From Leptospira tipperaryensis (GTDB taxonomy: Bacteria > Spirochaetota > Leptospiria > Leptospirales > Leptospiraceae): DNA of 38,974 nucleotides. The first letter of the stretch is position 1, and each line of letters begins with the position of its first letter. Below, piece by piece: positions 8,858 through 20,130 of the stretch. The notes beneath the pieces are model-generated. The model had not been told where the DNA came from. It worked only from the letters and a program-made list of their open reading frames with translations, and did not search any database. The stretch lies in contig NZ_CP015218.1 of assembly GCF_001729245.1 (NCBI RefSeq), positions 447,501 through 486,474 on the forward strand, read 5' to 3'. A program made the translations under genes and the position numbers.

Positions 8858-10608
8858 TTGTTCACCGACTTCGAGTTTTCGGAAAGAATCGCTTCGGAAC
8901 TGTAGAGTTGGATTCTATCATACCAATCTTGGTGTATTAGAATTTCCTTAATTCCCAGATCCCGTTTCCAAATCGACCAAGACTGAGCCGGCGCATAGAC
9001 GCTCGGAAGTCCCACTTTCGTTCTGTAAACGACCACGTCCCTCTTTCCATCCATACAATTCATCTGCGCTCCGGGAAGAGAATGTTCGACCTGCGCGAAA
9101 GGCAACGCATTCTTAAACGTCAATGCGACCCATGGGTTCTCGGAGACGATACAGAGATTCTTACTTTCCTGGATTCTTCCGCTCAAAGGTACGTCGGGAA
9201 GATTTACGGAAGGAATGAGAATCAACTGAAGATAAAACATAAACCCGGTTCCGAGTAAAAGTGTCAGAAAAGTTTTATAAAGAATCGTTTTCTTTTCCGG
9301 AATCATCCAGAAAGCTCCTACAAGATTTGCAAATCCGACCCACAAAAGATCCGCCCACGCCTCTTGTCCGGAACGAAAATCCAAAAGAATCTTTCCGAGT
9401 CCCAACACGATCGAAACGACGATCAAAAATTGAAAGTTTCTAGAAAGAGGTCCCGACAAAGAAGATTCTTGTTCGCTTCTGGAAAAATACAATCCTACTC
9501 CGACAAAGGCCAGAGGAATCAACGGAAGAATATAGTAATAGTCTTTTCGATTCGGCAATTCGTGTATTATGGAAATTGCAACCGTTGAAAAAATAAGGGT
9601 CCTGCCTATCATTCCCCCAAAACTAGGAGCTACTTTCAGAACCGACTTCGACATCGTTTCCAAAAGAAAAGGTGTAAAAGGAAGACAGTACAGGACCCAC
9701 CCCAAAAGGATAATCAACTCATTTTGATTCGTAGTAGCAGTCGAAAATTTTCCTAAGTTTTCAGTGAAGAAGAATACTTTGAGAAAGGCGCTTCCCGCCG
9801 GTGATAACGAAGTCAGGATCCCTCCCCAGAGCGCAAGAACTCCAAGAGAGATCGTGTGAAACAAGATTTGATCTACGGTCATTCGGATTAATCTTTTTTT
9901 GCCGGACCATTCTCCAGCGGATGTAAATTGAAACGCGTGCATAAACGCCCAACCGGCGAGTAACGTTCCTGAATACACTTGAAACAGAGGCCCTTTCACC
10001 AAACACGCAAAGCCGGATACAAGGGCGGCCGCGATCAAGTAAGTTCGACTTCTTTTCTTAAAGAAGACGAGTAATAGAAAGGTGGAAAGCGTTAGTAGAA
10101 AGGTCATCAGGGCTTCCATCATCACGAGCCTGGAAAACTTAAAAACTCCTAACGTTAAAAGATAACTGGAAGCGATGATCGCGGAATAAATCGGCGCCGC
10201 CTTAAACAAACGAAGCGCAAAGTAGATAAGAATCCCAGTCCCCGCAAAGAGAAACAAGGAAGGAAGTCTTTCCGCAGTCAGACTCATTCCAAAAATCAAA
10301 TCCGATGCGATCCCAGTCCAAAAGAGTACGGGTGGTTTGTATAGATTCATGATTCCTTCAAATCTCGGAAAAAGAATTTCTCCGCTCTGAATGCTCTCTC
10401 GAATCGTGGCGATGTGCATTTCCTCGTCTCCTTGAGGAAGCACTGCTCTCGATCCGATATTGGGGAACAAAAGTAACACCGAAATCACAAAGAGGACCGC
10501 CGCGATCAAAAGGTCTCTTCGATTCGGAGATATCTTTTGTAAAGACCCGACTTGTGAAACGGTGGAAATGAGAGAAGAACCGAGCTTCCGGGAGGAGTTT
10601 CGTGCCAT
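8854..10608 (-). CDS. ArnT/PMT-type membrane glycosyltransferase
   Basis: A 584-aa polytopic protein of the GT39/GT83 clan, which uses polyprenyl-phosphate sugar donors to modify lipid A, protein or other envelope acceptors at the periplasmic face. The first periplasmic loop has the acidic motif LPQGDEEMHIATIRESIQSG and then NLYKPPVLFW, both typical of ArnT-like enzymes. About ten or more hydrophobic segments follow, ending in a soluble C-terminal domain from about residue 480. The ATG has AGAGGA upstream at good spacing. An inverted repeat lies just upstream and a TetR gene is divergent, so TetR control is plausible. Acceptor and sugar are unknown. Confidence 0.88.
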   Translation of the reverse strand: MARNSSRKLGSSLISTVSQVGSLQKISPNRRDLLIAAVLFVISVLLLFPNIGSRAVLPQGDEEMHIATIRESIQSGEILFPRFEGIMNLYKPPVLFWTGIASDLIFGMSLTAERLPSLFLFAGTGILIYFALRLFKAAPIYSAIIASSYLLTLGVFKFSRLVMMEALMTFLLTLSTFLLLVFFKKRSRTYLIAAALVSGFACLVKGPLFQVYSGTLLAGWAFMHAFQFTSAGEWSGKKRLIRMTVDQILFHTISLGVLALWGGILTSLSPAGSAFLKVFFFTENLGKFSTATTNQNELIILLGWVLYCLPFTPFLLETMSKSVLKVAPSFGGMIGRTLIFSTVAISIIHELPNRKDYYYILPLIPLAFVGVGLYFSRSEQESSLSGPLSRNFQFLIVVSIVLGLGKILLDFRSGQEAWADLLWVGFANLVGAFWMIPEKKTILYKTFLTLLLGTGFMFYLQLILIPSVNLPDVPLSGRIQESKNLCIVSENPWVALTFKNALPFAQVEHSLPGAQMNCMDGKRDVVVYRTKVGLPSVYAPAQSWSIWKRDLGIKEILIHQDWYDRIQLYSSEAILSENSKSVNK

Positions 10609-10629
10609 TTTGCGTCCTCTTTTTATGTA

Positions 10630-10652
10630 ATTGCTTACTTACTTATTGCAAT
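10630..10652. promoter_or_regulatory. Inverted repeat, candidate operator upstream of the ArnT-like gene
   Basis: ATTGC and GCAAT arms flank TTACTTACTTATT, which itself carries a 4-base repeat. The site lies 22-44 bases before the glycosyltransferase start and within the intergenic region shared with the divergent TetR gene, so it is a candidate TetR operator. No binding data are available. Confidence 0.4.
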
Positions 10653-10866
10653 CTTTCTCAGACGCTCAAAAAATGACAATCTAGATTAAAATTAAGAATG
10701 GAAAAAAGGAAAGGTAGGGTCTTACTGAAAGGATGCTCAATTCTACGGAGTCAGATTCAAATAAAATTACGTTAGCGTAGATTTGTTTGTGAAAGGCTTC
10801 GAATCAAGGGATTCTCTTGAAATAGTGAGTGACACCGCGCCCAACGTAACTTTTATAGGGATCAAA

Positions 10867-11565
10867 ATGAAATCGGCAAGGTCGAAGGCAAACAATTCAG
10901 AACCGCTCGCTAAGGATGAAAATGCATGTGAAACCATCATCCGAAAACGGGATCGTTCCGCGACCGAGACCGCCATCCTTTTAGCCGCTATCCAAGTCTT
11001 CGCCAAAAAAGGTTATGACGCGGCCAATACCAAAGATATTGCAAAACTTGCTAATGCGAACGAAGCGTTGATCTTTCGTTACTTCGGAAACAAAAAAGGT
11101 CTCCTCGAAGCCATTCTCACAAGATCCGAAGAAATCAATTCGGACGAATCTTCCACCCGTCAGAAGAACCAAGAAAGTTATCAAGATTTAGAAGCCAGCC
11201 TTCAATATTCCATGTCCGGAAAGTGCAGAGACTTTCGAGAAGCCGAAGATTTTATGAAAGTCGCGGTCAGTCAGATCATCTTAGATCCCGAAGTCAGCCA
11301 GATCATTCAGAAGAAAATTTATACAAAAGCTCTTCCCGAATTTACGGCTGAATTGGAAAAATTTAAAAAAGCCGGAAAGATCGATCCTAAAGCGGATCTG
11401 AAATCCATCGCCTACGCAATCTCTTCCCTTACGTTTGCCTTAGGCTTTATGGGTCAGTGCGTCTATAAAATTCCCCCTGCAGAAATCCAAGCCACCATCA
11501 AAGAAGTCGCAAGAATTTTTAGAAAGGGTTTAGAGCCCGAATCCAAGAAGAAGTCTTCGAAGTAA
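10867..11565 (+). CDS. TetR/AcrR-family transcriptional regulator
   Basis: A 232-aa DNA-binding repressor-type protein. The N-terminal helix-turn-helix reads [20 protein letters not shown], then [20 protein letters not shown], a standard TetR_N signature. The C-terminal helical domain should bind an effector and dimerise. The ATG at 10867 is preceded by AGGG; a TTG at 10783 could extend it by 28 residues but has no clear ribosome site. It is divergent from the ArnT-like gene across about 260 bases, suggesting it controls itself and possibly that gene. The ligand is unknown. Confidence 0.92.
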   Translation: MKSARSKANNSEPLAKDENACETIIRKRDRSATETAILLAAIQVFAKKGYDAANTKDIAKLANANEALIFRYFGNKKGLLEAILTRSEEINSDESSTRQKNQESYQDLEASLQYSMSGKCRDFREAEDFMKVAVSQIILDPEVSQIIQKKIYTKALPEFTAELEKFKKAGKIDPKADLKSIAYAISSLTFALGFMGQCVYKIPPAEIQATIKEVARIFRKGLEPESKKKSSK

Positions 11566-11597
11566 ATCAGAGGCTTTTCCTAGAAGGATTTGCGTTT

Positions 11598-11613
11598 TGT
11601 GAGAGTTCCCACA
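11598..11613. repeat. Short palindromic repeat TGTGAGAGTTCCCACA
   Basis: Imperfect palindrome, extendable to 22 bases by TTTT/AAAA ends. An identical copy is at 14419-14434 and an exact reverse complement at 11672-11687. It belongs to a family of at least eight similar sites in this window. Confidence 0.75.
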
Positions 11614-11671
11614 AAAGTTTCACGGTCGGGGCGCGCTCTTTTCTCAAGATAAATTGTTTGATCGAAGAAAG

Positions 11672-11687
11672 TGTGGGAACTCTCACA
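11672..11687. repeat. Short palindromic repeat, inverted copy
   Basis: TGTGGGAACTCTCACA is the exact reverse complement of the copy at 11598-11613. The two could form a 16-base-pair stem closing a 58-base loop downstream of the TetR gene. Confidence 0.75.
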
Positions 11688-11707
11688 GGGTTTTCTCATA
11701 TTGAGAC

Positions 11708-11721
11708 GTAGGAGTTCCTAC
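11708..11721. repeat. Short palindromic repeat GTAGGAGTTCCTAC
   Basis: Perfect 6-base arms around a GT centre. It is the third member of the family in the 287-base spacer between the TetR and aconitase genes. Confidence 0.7.
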
Positions 11722-11803
11722 AAAACGACCTTAGAGAAGCTTCTGTTTGTAAAAATTACGATTTTATGATAGAGGAAAAGTAGGAATTAGGACAGGAGAG
11801 AAG

Positions 11804-11842
11804 TCGTCTTCTTTCTAAGAAAAAATCCTAAAAAGAAGACGA
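11804..11842 (-). terminator. Hairpin downstream of aconitase
   Basis: TCGTCTTCTTT (11804-11814) and AAAGAAGACGA (11832-11842) form a perfect 11-bp stem with a 17-base loop, ten bases past the aconitase stop. The T-run beyond it is interrupted, so termination is likely but not textbook. Confidence 0.6.
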
Positions 11843-11852
11843 TCGAAAAAAG

Positions 11853-14143
<2,291 letters not shown>

Positions 14144-14418
14144 TTGAAACCTGTCCTTGGTGCGACACCCAAAGAGAGCGGACCGAAGAGTTCCTTACGC
14201 GCATCCAAAGATGCCTTCAGCGCTGTCCGTTTTGTTGGGATCCTTTTTTGTGGAAGGGAACGTTTGGATTTCCTTCTTTCGTCAAGATCGGATCCGCACC
14301 AAAACACTGTCCTTTTTAGTTCATCGAATATGGGGACAAGTTATAAATTCATGCTCTTGTAAGCATTTAGTTTGTATAGGATTTTTCAGAAGAAGATTGA
14401 AAAATAGAATTTTGAGAC

Positions 14419-14434
14419 TGTGAGAGTTCCCACA
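14419..14434. repeat. Short palindromic repeat TGTGAGAGTTCCCACA
   Basis: Identical over 16 bases to the copy at 11598-11613, about 2.8 kb away. It lies between aconitase and the OmpA-like gene. Confidence 0.75.
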
Positions 14435-14534
14435 AAGAAGGGCAAAGCCGAGAGCACGGAAAGAATCGAAATTTTGAAACCGAAAAACTTGGCTCCGGAA
14501 AGAATCCGGTTTTTTGAATGTAAGAAAGATCGAA

Positions 14535-14552
14535 CCGGAGAAAATTCTCCGG
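14535..14552 (-). terminator. Palindromic hairpin downstream of the OmpA-like gene
   Basis: A perfect 18-base palindrome, CCGGAGAAAATTCTCCGG, lies 20 bases beyond the stop at 14573. On the minus strand it is followed by TTCGATCTTTCTT, a modest T-rich tract, so it probably terminates the OmpA-like gene. Confidence 0.5.
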
Positions 14553-14572
14553 AGGTCATTTTCCAAAAAGAA

Positions 14573-15640
14573 TCAGTTTTGAATTCTAAGCTCGACCCTT
14601 CTGTTTTTTTCCTTTCCTTCTTCCTTGGAGTTATCCCCGATCGGAACGCTCGCCCCCTTAGGAATGATCTGAAATCGATCCACGGAAATTCCGTTCCCAA
14701 CGAGATAGTCCCGAACCATTTCGGCTCGAAGAATGGAAACTTTTTGATTCACGGATTCGGTTCCTTCGAGAGAAGTATGTCCGATGATCTTCACTCGAAT
14801 TTTAGAATCTTCTTTCATCCATCGAGAAAGCTGATTGAGACTTGGTCTCGATTCCTTATGAACCTGAATGCTATTTTTCTCAAAACGGATCACGCTCATT
14901 TCGAGCGCCTTGAATTTAGGATTTGAGGAGAATGCTTCCTCATCCCCTTTTCCAAACCAGGAAAACGAAGATTTTTTTTCGGATTCGAGATTCTTCTCCT
15001 TTGAAGTCAGATCTTTTTCTTCTTTGGGAGTTCCCACATCCTTTTTCGGGGAAACTTTCTCTTCAACGGGTTTTGAAACTTCGAGAGGTCTTTGTTTTTT
15101 CTCAGAAGAGAAAAGGGCCCAGAAAAAATAGATCAATCCAAGAAGAATCAGAAGTCCGGCGAGGAAGATAAGAATCGGGACTGTCTTGTCTTTTTTGAGA
15201 TGAGGTTTTGCGGAAGGTGTTGGAATGTAGTTCGTGTATTCTCTTGTTGAAGATTCCTGGGGAGTTCCCACATCCTCGCTCCAACTTTCGGGAAAATTGG
15301 TTTCCGGAGATTCTTCCTCGGGAACGTTGAGAGTGACGCTTTTATCGCTTTTCTTCTTTGCGTCTTGAACTCGTTTCGACGCCCACTTACGGATTTCGGT
15401 GCGAAACCAATCGTCGGCTTTATCCGTAAACTTATAATTCTCGCGGATATGTTCGATCGTATGTTTCTCGATGTCCGTATAACTGTTATTATCTTTGACT
15501 GCTTTTAGAAGTTGCTTCGCGTCGTTAACCGAAATTCTACCATCGCGTTTGCCCGAAGTAAATTCTTCCGCGAGCTGAATGAGCTCTCGGTCGTATTTTC
15601 TACCCTTGATTGTAACGTAGTAGTTTTCTTTTTTCGCCAT
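14573..15640 (-). CDS. OmpA-like protein with internal membrane segment
   Basis: A 355-aa envelope protein. An N-terminal charged helical domain ([20 protein letters not shown] onward, with an EF-hand-like [13 protein letters not shown]) precedes one membrane helix at about 155-177. A Lys/Glu-rich linker follows, then a C-terminal OmpA domain (about 247-355) with [26 protein letters not shown] and NRRVELRI. The usual Asp of GHTD, which binds peptidoglycan diaminopimelate, is Ser here; the partner Arg in ILRAE is kept. The start at 15640 is chosen because residues from there look conserved; upstream in-frame starts at 15676 and 15685 remain possible. The peptide DVGTP occurs on both sides of the membrane helix. 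Confidence 0.87.
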   Translation of the reverse strand: MAKKENYYVTIKGRKYDRELIQLAEEFTSGKRDGRISVNDAKQLLKAVKDNNSYTDIEKHTIEHIRENYKFTDKADDWFRTEIRKWASKRVQDAKKKSDKSVTLNVPEEESPETNFPESWSEDVGTPQESSTREYTNYIPTPSAKPHLKKDKTVPILIFLAGLLILLGLIYFFWALFSSEKKQRPLEVSKPVEEKVSPKKDVGTPKEEKDLTSKEKNLESEKKSSFSWFGKGDEEAFSSNPKFKALEMSVIRFEKNSIQVHKESRPSLNQLSRWMKEDSKIRVKIIGHTSLEGTESVNQKVSILRAEMVRDYLVGNGISVDRFQIIPKGASVPIGDNSKEEGKEKNRRVELRIQN

Positions 15641-15791
15641 GATCCCCGCCGCACCAAGATTTAGGGAAGAATTCATTCCCTGCAACCAAAGTTTTTAGTC
15701 TCTTCTGTTTGTTCTTTCTCTTTAAAAAGTGATTCAGGATCCGATCCGAATTCTTTTTCTATCTTAGAATTTCCGGAGAATCTTTTCGAAA

Positions 15792-15805
15792 GAAGGAGTT
15801 CCTAC
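15792..15805. repeat. Short palindromic repeat GAAGGAGTTCCTAC
   Basis: Matches the GTAGGAGTTCCTAC member of the family at 13 of 14 bases. It lies in the 269-base spacer between the EpmA stop and the OmpA-like start. Confidence 0.6.
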
Positions 15806-15909
15806 TTTTCAATTTGATTCTCAGTCATTCTATAAGAGAATACACTTTTTCAAGAGAAGCTTATAGTATAATATCGAACTCTGAACTCGAATTGTTGACC
15901 CTTTATGCC

Positions 15910-16857
15910 TCAGAACTTTCCATAATACGGGCTCGTTTCCCGGAGAGACGCCCCTCCAAGAATGGAGAGAAAGAGCCTGTCCAAACCGATGGAGATCCCA
16001 CAAGAGTTCGGAATTCCTTCTTTCAGGGCTCTTTCCAATCCCGAATCGATCGGGAAAATTTCTTTTCCCAAACGTTTCCGAAGATCCTGCTCGGAACGAA
16101 AACGGGAGAACTGTTCTTCCGGATCGGTAAGTTCTTGGAACGCATTTCCCAATTCTAAATTTCCGAAATAGAGTTCGAACCTTCTCGCAAAACCGTTCTC
16201 GATCTGAGAAAGAGCAGCGAGCTCCGGGGGGTAATGATAGAGAAAGGTGAATCCTTTGGGAAGATGAGCTTCTACAAGATTTAAGAATACAAGAAAAAAG
16301 GAATCTTCGTAGGTTCGTTTCTCATCCTGGTTTGCGGTGAGCCTTTGTTCTTTGATGACTTTATCGAGTTCTTCGTGTGAGATCCCACAACCCGCGTATT
16401 CTCTGAGAGCTTCCTCGACGGTCATTCTTCGGATCTCTGATCTCTGAAAACCGAAAGAATGAAATTTTGCATCCAGGATCTCCAAGAGATCCGTGCAGAA
16501 ATCCATAAGACCCTCTAACCTCATTCCTACGGTGTAGAATTCCAACATCAAAAATTCCGCACTGTGAAAAGGACTTCCTTCTTCTCCGGAACGAAATGTA
16601 TGAGTGATTTCATAGATTCTTTCCAATCCCTTTGAAAGAATCTCCTTTAAAGAATATTCAGGAGACGTAATTAAGTAACCCCTTTCCTTTTCAGAGGGAG
16701 AATGGACCAGAAAAGGATCGAGATAGGGCTCCATAGAAGGATTTGCCTTGAGACAAGGAGTGTCCATCTCTAGATAATTTCGCTCTTCAAAAAATCTCCG
16801 GATTACGGATAAGAATTTGGCTCTTCGGATCAAAATCTCCCGGCTCAACTCGTTCAT
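15910..16857 (-). CDS. epmA: Elongation factor P--beta-lysine ligase (EpmA/PoxA-like)
   Basis: Class II lysyl-tRNA-synthetase-like enzyme lacking the anticodon domain, predicted to attach lysine or beta-lysine to a conserved Lys of elongation factor P. The 315-aa length suits EpmA rather than LysS (about 500 aa). Marks are [17 protein letters not shown] (motif 1 region), [32 protein letters not shown] (motif 2), [15 protein letters not shown] and [13 protein letters not shown] (motif 3). EF-P and EpmB are not in the window. An AGAGGA lies about 14 bases before the ATG. The C-terminus YYGKF resembles other EpmA ends. Confidence 0.92.
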   Translation of the reverse strand: MNELSREILIRRAKFLSVIRRFFEERNYLEMDTPCLKANPSMEPYLDPFLVHSPSEKERGYLITSPEYSLKEILSKGLERIYEITHTFRSGEEGSPFHSAEFLMLEFYTVGMRLEGLMDFCTDLLEILDAKFHSFGFQRSEIRRMTVEEALREYAGCGISHEELDKVIKEQRLTANQDEKRTYEDSFFLVFLNLVEAHLPKGFTFLYHYPPELAALSQIENGFARRFELYFGNLELGNAFQELTDPEEQFSRFRSEQDLRKRLGKEIFPIDSGLERALKEGIPNSCGISIGLDRLFLSILGGASLRETSPYYGKF

Positions 16858-16928
16858 CTGACTTTTAGTTTTCCTCTTGATTTCATTCTAAAATGAGAAT
16901 GTAATGACTTCTTAGAATTTTTCCGAAA

Positions 16929-16944
16929 TGTAGGATCTCACACA
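16929..16944. repeat. Palindrome-family site TGTAGGATCTCACACA
   Basis: GATC-centred variant of the palindrome family, 15 of 16 bases identical to the copy at 18891-18906. It lies in the 120-base spacer between divergent epmA and the STAS gene. Confidence 0.55.
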
Positions 16945-16977
16945 CTACGTTCTTCGGAAGAAATCGAAAGACCAAAA

Positions 16978-17304
16978 ATGGATCCGATTCAAAGATACCA
17001 ACATTTTGAAATTCGAAAGAACCGACAATCTACGGAAGTAGTACCTCTCACAGCTTCCTTCGATGAATCCTCTTTCGACGAATTGAAGTCCATCCTCGCC
17101 CTTGTCTTTTATCAGTCCAGCCTTCACGTAAAAATCAATCTGAGCGGGGTCAAAATTCTCCCCCTTCCCGTGGCGATGAAAATTCTGGCCTTCGCATTCG
17201 ACCTAAGATTGAAAAATAGGACCCTTGTTTTGACCGGAGCAAGCCCGGCTTTTAAAAAGCTCATTCAATTCTATAGAATGGATCGTTCCCTCTTAATCTT
17301 CTGA
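16978..17304 (+). CDS. STAS-domain protein (anti-sigma antagonist-like)
   Basis: A 108-aa single STAS domain, related to SpoIIAA/RsbV proteins that bind anti-sigma kinases. The pattern beta strand, [19 protein letters not shown], helix, [15 protein letters not shown] fits the family. The usual phosphorylatable DSSG loop is replaced by PLPV, so it may not be switched by serine phosphorylation. The ATG at 16978 has a weak ribosome site. Its 3' end overlaps the convergent DUF4279-like gene by 12 bases. The RsbU-like phosphatase at 32386 is far away; a link between them is only a possibility. Confidence 0.75.
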   Translation: MDPIQRYQHFEIRKNRQSTEVVPLTASFDESSFDELKSILALVFYQSSLHVKINLSGVKILPLPVAMKILAFAFDLRLKNRTLVLTGASPAFKKLIQFYRMDRSLLIF

Positions 17305-17724
17305 ACGCCTTCTCTTTTCGTCTCTCTTCCAAGGTTGAAAGACCAATTTGATTCCAAGGCTCCCCAAGAGAAGAAGGAGTCGAGAAGAGATTTCCGTTTC
17401 TTTCAAAGAATGATCTGCAAATTCTACGGAGACATACATACAGAGCTTATGTTTGGAAGCGAATTCTTTTACCTTATGACGGGAAGGAAGAACCTTCTCC
17501 AGAATTTGAAGAATGTGTTCTTCCAAGGGAGCATGTGCGTCCAGAGTAGAATGGAGTTGCCAATGCCCAAAACCAAGGGGCTTCCCCTCCTTGTCCGTCG
17601 CGATTCTCGGGGTGCTGAAATCCGGTTTTAAATCCAATTGTCTCGTAACGTCTTCCGAATTGAGCCCGTCCTCATTAACGGAGAGGATTGCCCAAGTGAG
17701 GGGGTTGCTTGCATTCGCATTCAT
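17293..17724 (-). CDS. DUF4279-like protein
   Basis: A 143-aa soluble protein resembling DUF4279, a family of unknown function sometimes found near immunity or accessory genes. Visible are [40 protein letters not shown] and a C-terminal beta/alpha part ending in [10 protein letters not shown] with a charged tail. There is no signal peptide or membrane segment. The ATG at 17724 has no clear ribosome site, but the reading frame is well filled. It is transcribed convergently with the STAS gene and divergently from the response regulator. The family assignment is from memory of the pattern and is moderate. Confidence 0.7.
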   Translation of the reverse strand: MNANASNPLTWAILSVNEDGLNSEDVTRQLDLKPDFSTPRIATDKEGKPLGFGHWQLHSTLDAHAPLEEHILQILEKVLPSRHKVKEFASKHKLCMYVSVEFADHSLKETEISSRLLLLLGSLGIKLVFQPWKRDEKRRRSED

Positions 17725-17788
17725 GACTTTTGATACACAGTTTTAATTTTTAAGTCGTTTTAATTACAATTTAACACAATTCACAGTT

Positions 17789-17926
<138 letters not shown>

Positions 17927-17952
17927 CTCTAATCTCTCTCGGGGGCTTCATA

Positions 17953-18678
<726 letters not shown>

Positions 18679-18735
18679 TCAGAAGTCAAAGCCCCTTTTG
18701 GAGTTCCCACTAAAAATAATGGCTGAACTCAAAGT

Positions 18736-18766
18736 AAAAGCCTGGTTCTAAACACTGGGCTTTTTT
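18736..18766 (+). terminator. Rho-independent terminator of the response regulator
   Basis: Arms 18736-18745 (AAAAGCCTGG) and 18755-18764 (CTGGGCTTTT) pair over ten positions with two G.T wobbles around a 9-base loop, followed directly by more T residues. It lies about 58 bases after the stop. Confidence 0.8.
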
Positions 18767-18890
18767 ATTGTGATTACACCCTAACTATAGATTCTTAATT
18801 TATAGATATTTCTCTCCATTCTATCACTTGAATACAGAAACGAGCTTTAAAGTTCGTGAAAAATAATAGAATTGTCGATAGAGAGAAGAA

Positions 18891-18906
18891 TGTAGGATCT
18901 CTCACA
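18891..18906. repeat. Short palindromic repeat TGTAGGATCTCTCACA
   Basis: GATC-centred variant of the palindrome family, upstream of DUF1564 copy 2. Confidence 0.65.
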
Positions 18907-18984
18907 TTGTAAAAAAAATTTAGCAAATGAAATTATTTTTTCTAAATGACCACCAAATGAAAACTTACTGGAACCGAGTAAGGT

Positions 18985-19506
18985 ATGAGGACAATATTTT
19001 TAAGCTCCGATTTTGAAATTCGTTCTTCCTTACAAGAAAAGACATCGGATGTCGTCACCTTCCTTGTTCCAAAAAAATACTTAAATCGGGTCAAGATTTC
19101 AGACAGGAAGAAGCTTCCAAAAAGACTTCCCGGACTTTTGAAAAAATACAGCAAATACATCGCTTCTACAAAACGACTCAATAAAAGAGCAGGAAAGACC
19201 CTTTACCAAGCGAACGAAGGAAAAGGGAATATGCAAAGAATTAACGCAAGAATCCAGACAAAGGATTGGATTCTTCTCGGAACTCTTGCGCAAGCTCATG
19301 GAGTTTCTCGTTGCTACCTCTTCAACTATCTCCTCTGGTTGGATCAAATCGGAGTCGGAGATTCTATTTCAAATGTTTTGAACTCAGGAGCTCCTACCTT
19401 TCATAAGTATTACAAATTCATTCTTCTCCTCGATCTTTCAAAAAATATAATAACAAAACGTCTCGAATTCGAGCCGAACCCAATTCGATTTTATTCGCGG
19501 ACGTAA
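18985..19506 (+). CDS. DUF1564 family protein, copy 2
   Basis: A 173-aa paralogue of the protein at 4233-4769, sharing EKTSDVVT, the RLN.RAGKTLYQ block, QRINARIQTKDW, HGVSRCYLFNYLL, GVGDSI, GAPTFHKYYK and LEFEPNP. The family is known chiefly from Leptospira and has no assigned function. The RINARI strand followed by two short helices suggests a ribbon-helix-helix DNA-binding core. AAGG lies only one base from the ATG, and the better ribosome site may be GGAACC a little upstream; both copies share this arrangement. It stands alone, with long AT-rich spacers on either side. Confidence 0.88.
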   Translation: MRTIFLSSDFEIRSSLQEKTSDVVTFLVPKKYLNRVKISDRKKLPKRLPGLLKKYSKYIASTKRLNKRAGKTLYQANEGKGNMQRINARIQTKDWILLGTLAQAHGVSRCYLFNYLLWLDQIGVGDSISNVLNSGAPTFHKYYKFILLLDLSKNIITKRLEFEPNPIRFYSRT

Positions 19507-19830
19507 GAAAGCACTCCAGGCGCTCGCTTATTTATAATATATATATTTTCTATAATATAGAGCGCGCTTATAAAGAAACTCTCCGCTTTCGGTGTTATTT
19601 TGAGAATAAAATTCTCTCAAGAGTTATCTTAAGAAACAATTAAAAAAGAGTCACAGATGTTTCTAAAAATATTCTCATTCCCCTTTCTCCTATTAACTAT
19701 TTCGTTAATAGGATCCTCTTCGGAAAGAACTGAACAGGATGACTTGTGGGATCTCCCCGCAAGCAGGTAATCTGACTCCGACGACAGTATCATTCCGAGC
19801 AGGTTGCCAAAAGGACTAAACGGAAAAAAA
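19507..19830. other. AT-rich spacer after DUF1564 copy 2
   Basis: 324 bases. GCGCTC (19520-19525) and GAGCGC (19560-19565) flank an almost pure A/T core of 34 bases, possibly a terminator or structural element. Beyond this is one weak short ORF at 19657-19770, listed separately, and a palindrome-like GTGGGATCTCCCC near 19746. Confidence 0.5.
19657..19770 (+). CDS. Possible 37-residue exported peptide
   Basis: ATG preceded by AAAAAGAG at good spacing. The product begins MFLKIFSFPFLLLTISLIGS, a signal-peptide-like stretch, then SSERTEQDD and a short end coded partly by a palindrome-like repeat. There is no lipobox Cys. It could be the remnant of a longer exported protein or chance. Low confidence. 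Confidence 0.25.
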   Translation: MFLKIFSFPFLLLTISLIGSSSERTEQDDLWDLPASR

Positions 19831-20124
19831 CTACAAAGCCAAAAAAACCTCTTCTGTCTTCTCAACAAAAGAGAGATCTAACTCCGTGATCGCTTTCTTA
19901 GAATGTGTGGTAACTTCAACCTTTACCGTGTTATAGCGGAGAATGAGATCCGGATGATGGTCCATCTTTTCCGCAATGGCAGCTAACGCGTTTACGAATT
20001 CAACGGCGGATCGATAAGAAGTAAAATGGAAAGTTTTTTCTAAAACGGGAATTTCTTCCGGAGAAACAATCTCCCAGCCGGAAGGAATTCTCTTTTTGAT
20101 TCTTTCCAGCTCGGAAGGGTCCAT
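19831..20124 (-). CDS. phhB: Pterin-4a-carbinolamine dehydratase
   Basis: A 97-aa PCD/DCoH-family protein, expected to dehydrate 4a-hydroxytetrahydropterin during cofactor recycling. The signature is complete: FTSYRSAVEFVNALAAIAEK then MDHHPDLILRYNTVKVEVTT with the catalytic His-His-Pro, and ITELDLSFVEK. Tyr stands where many members have Trp in the YNTV stretch. No aromatic amino acid hydroxylase is in the window; this enzyme is often found without one and may act on other pterins. It starts six bases after the stop of the upstream coiled-coil gene, so the two are probably cotranscribed. Confidence 0.93.
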   Translation of the reverse strand: MDPSELERIKKRIPSGWEIVSPEEIPVLEKTFHFTSYRSAVEFVNALAAIAEKMDHHPDLILRYNTVKVEVTTHSKKAITELDLSFVEKTEEVFLAL

Positions 20125-20130
20125 AAAAAA

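Larger units (their letters stand above)
18679..18984. other. Intergenic region between response regulator and DUF1564 copy 2
   Basis: 306 bases. It holds a partial palindrome-family site near 18700-18710, the terminator at 18736-18766, the palindrome at 18891-18906 and a leader GGAACCGAGTAAGGTATG just before the DUF1564 start that resembles the leader of copy 1. No additional gene is supported. Confidence 0.6.

Noticed and set aside
10783..10866. TTG-initiated extension of the TetR gene
   Set aside because: No ribosome site; the ATG at 10867 with AGGG is better and leaves the HTH intact.
15994..16390. GAGATCCCACA-like sites inside epmA as palindrome-family members
   Set aside because: They code conserved EpmA residues (CGIS) and match only half of the palindrome, so coding constraint explains at least one of them.
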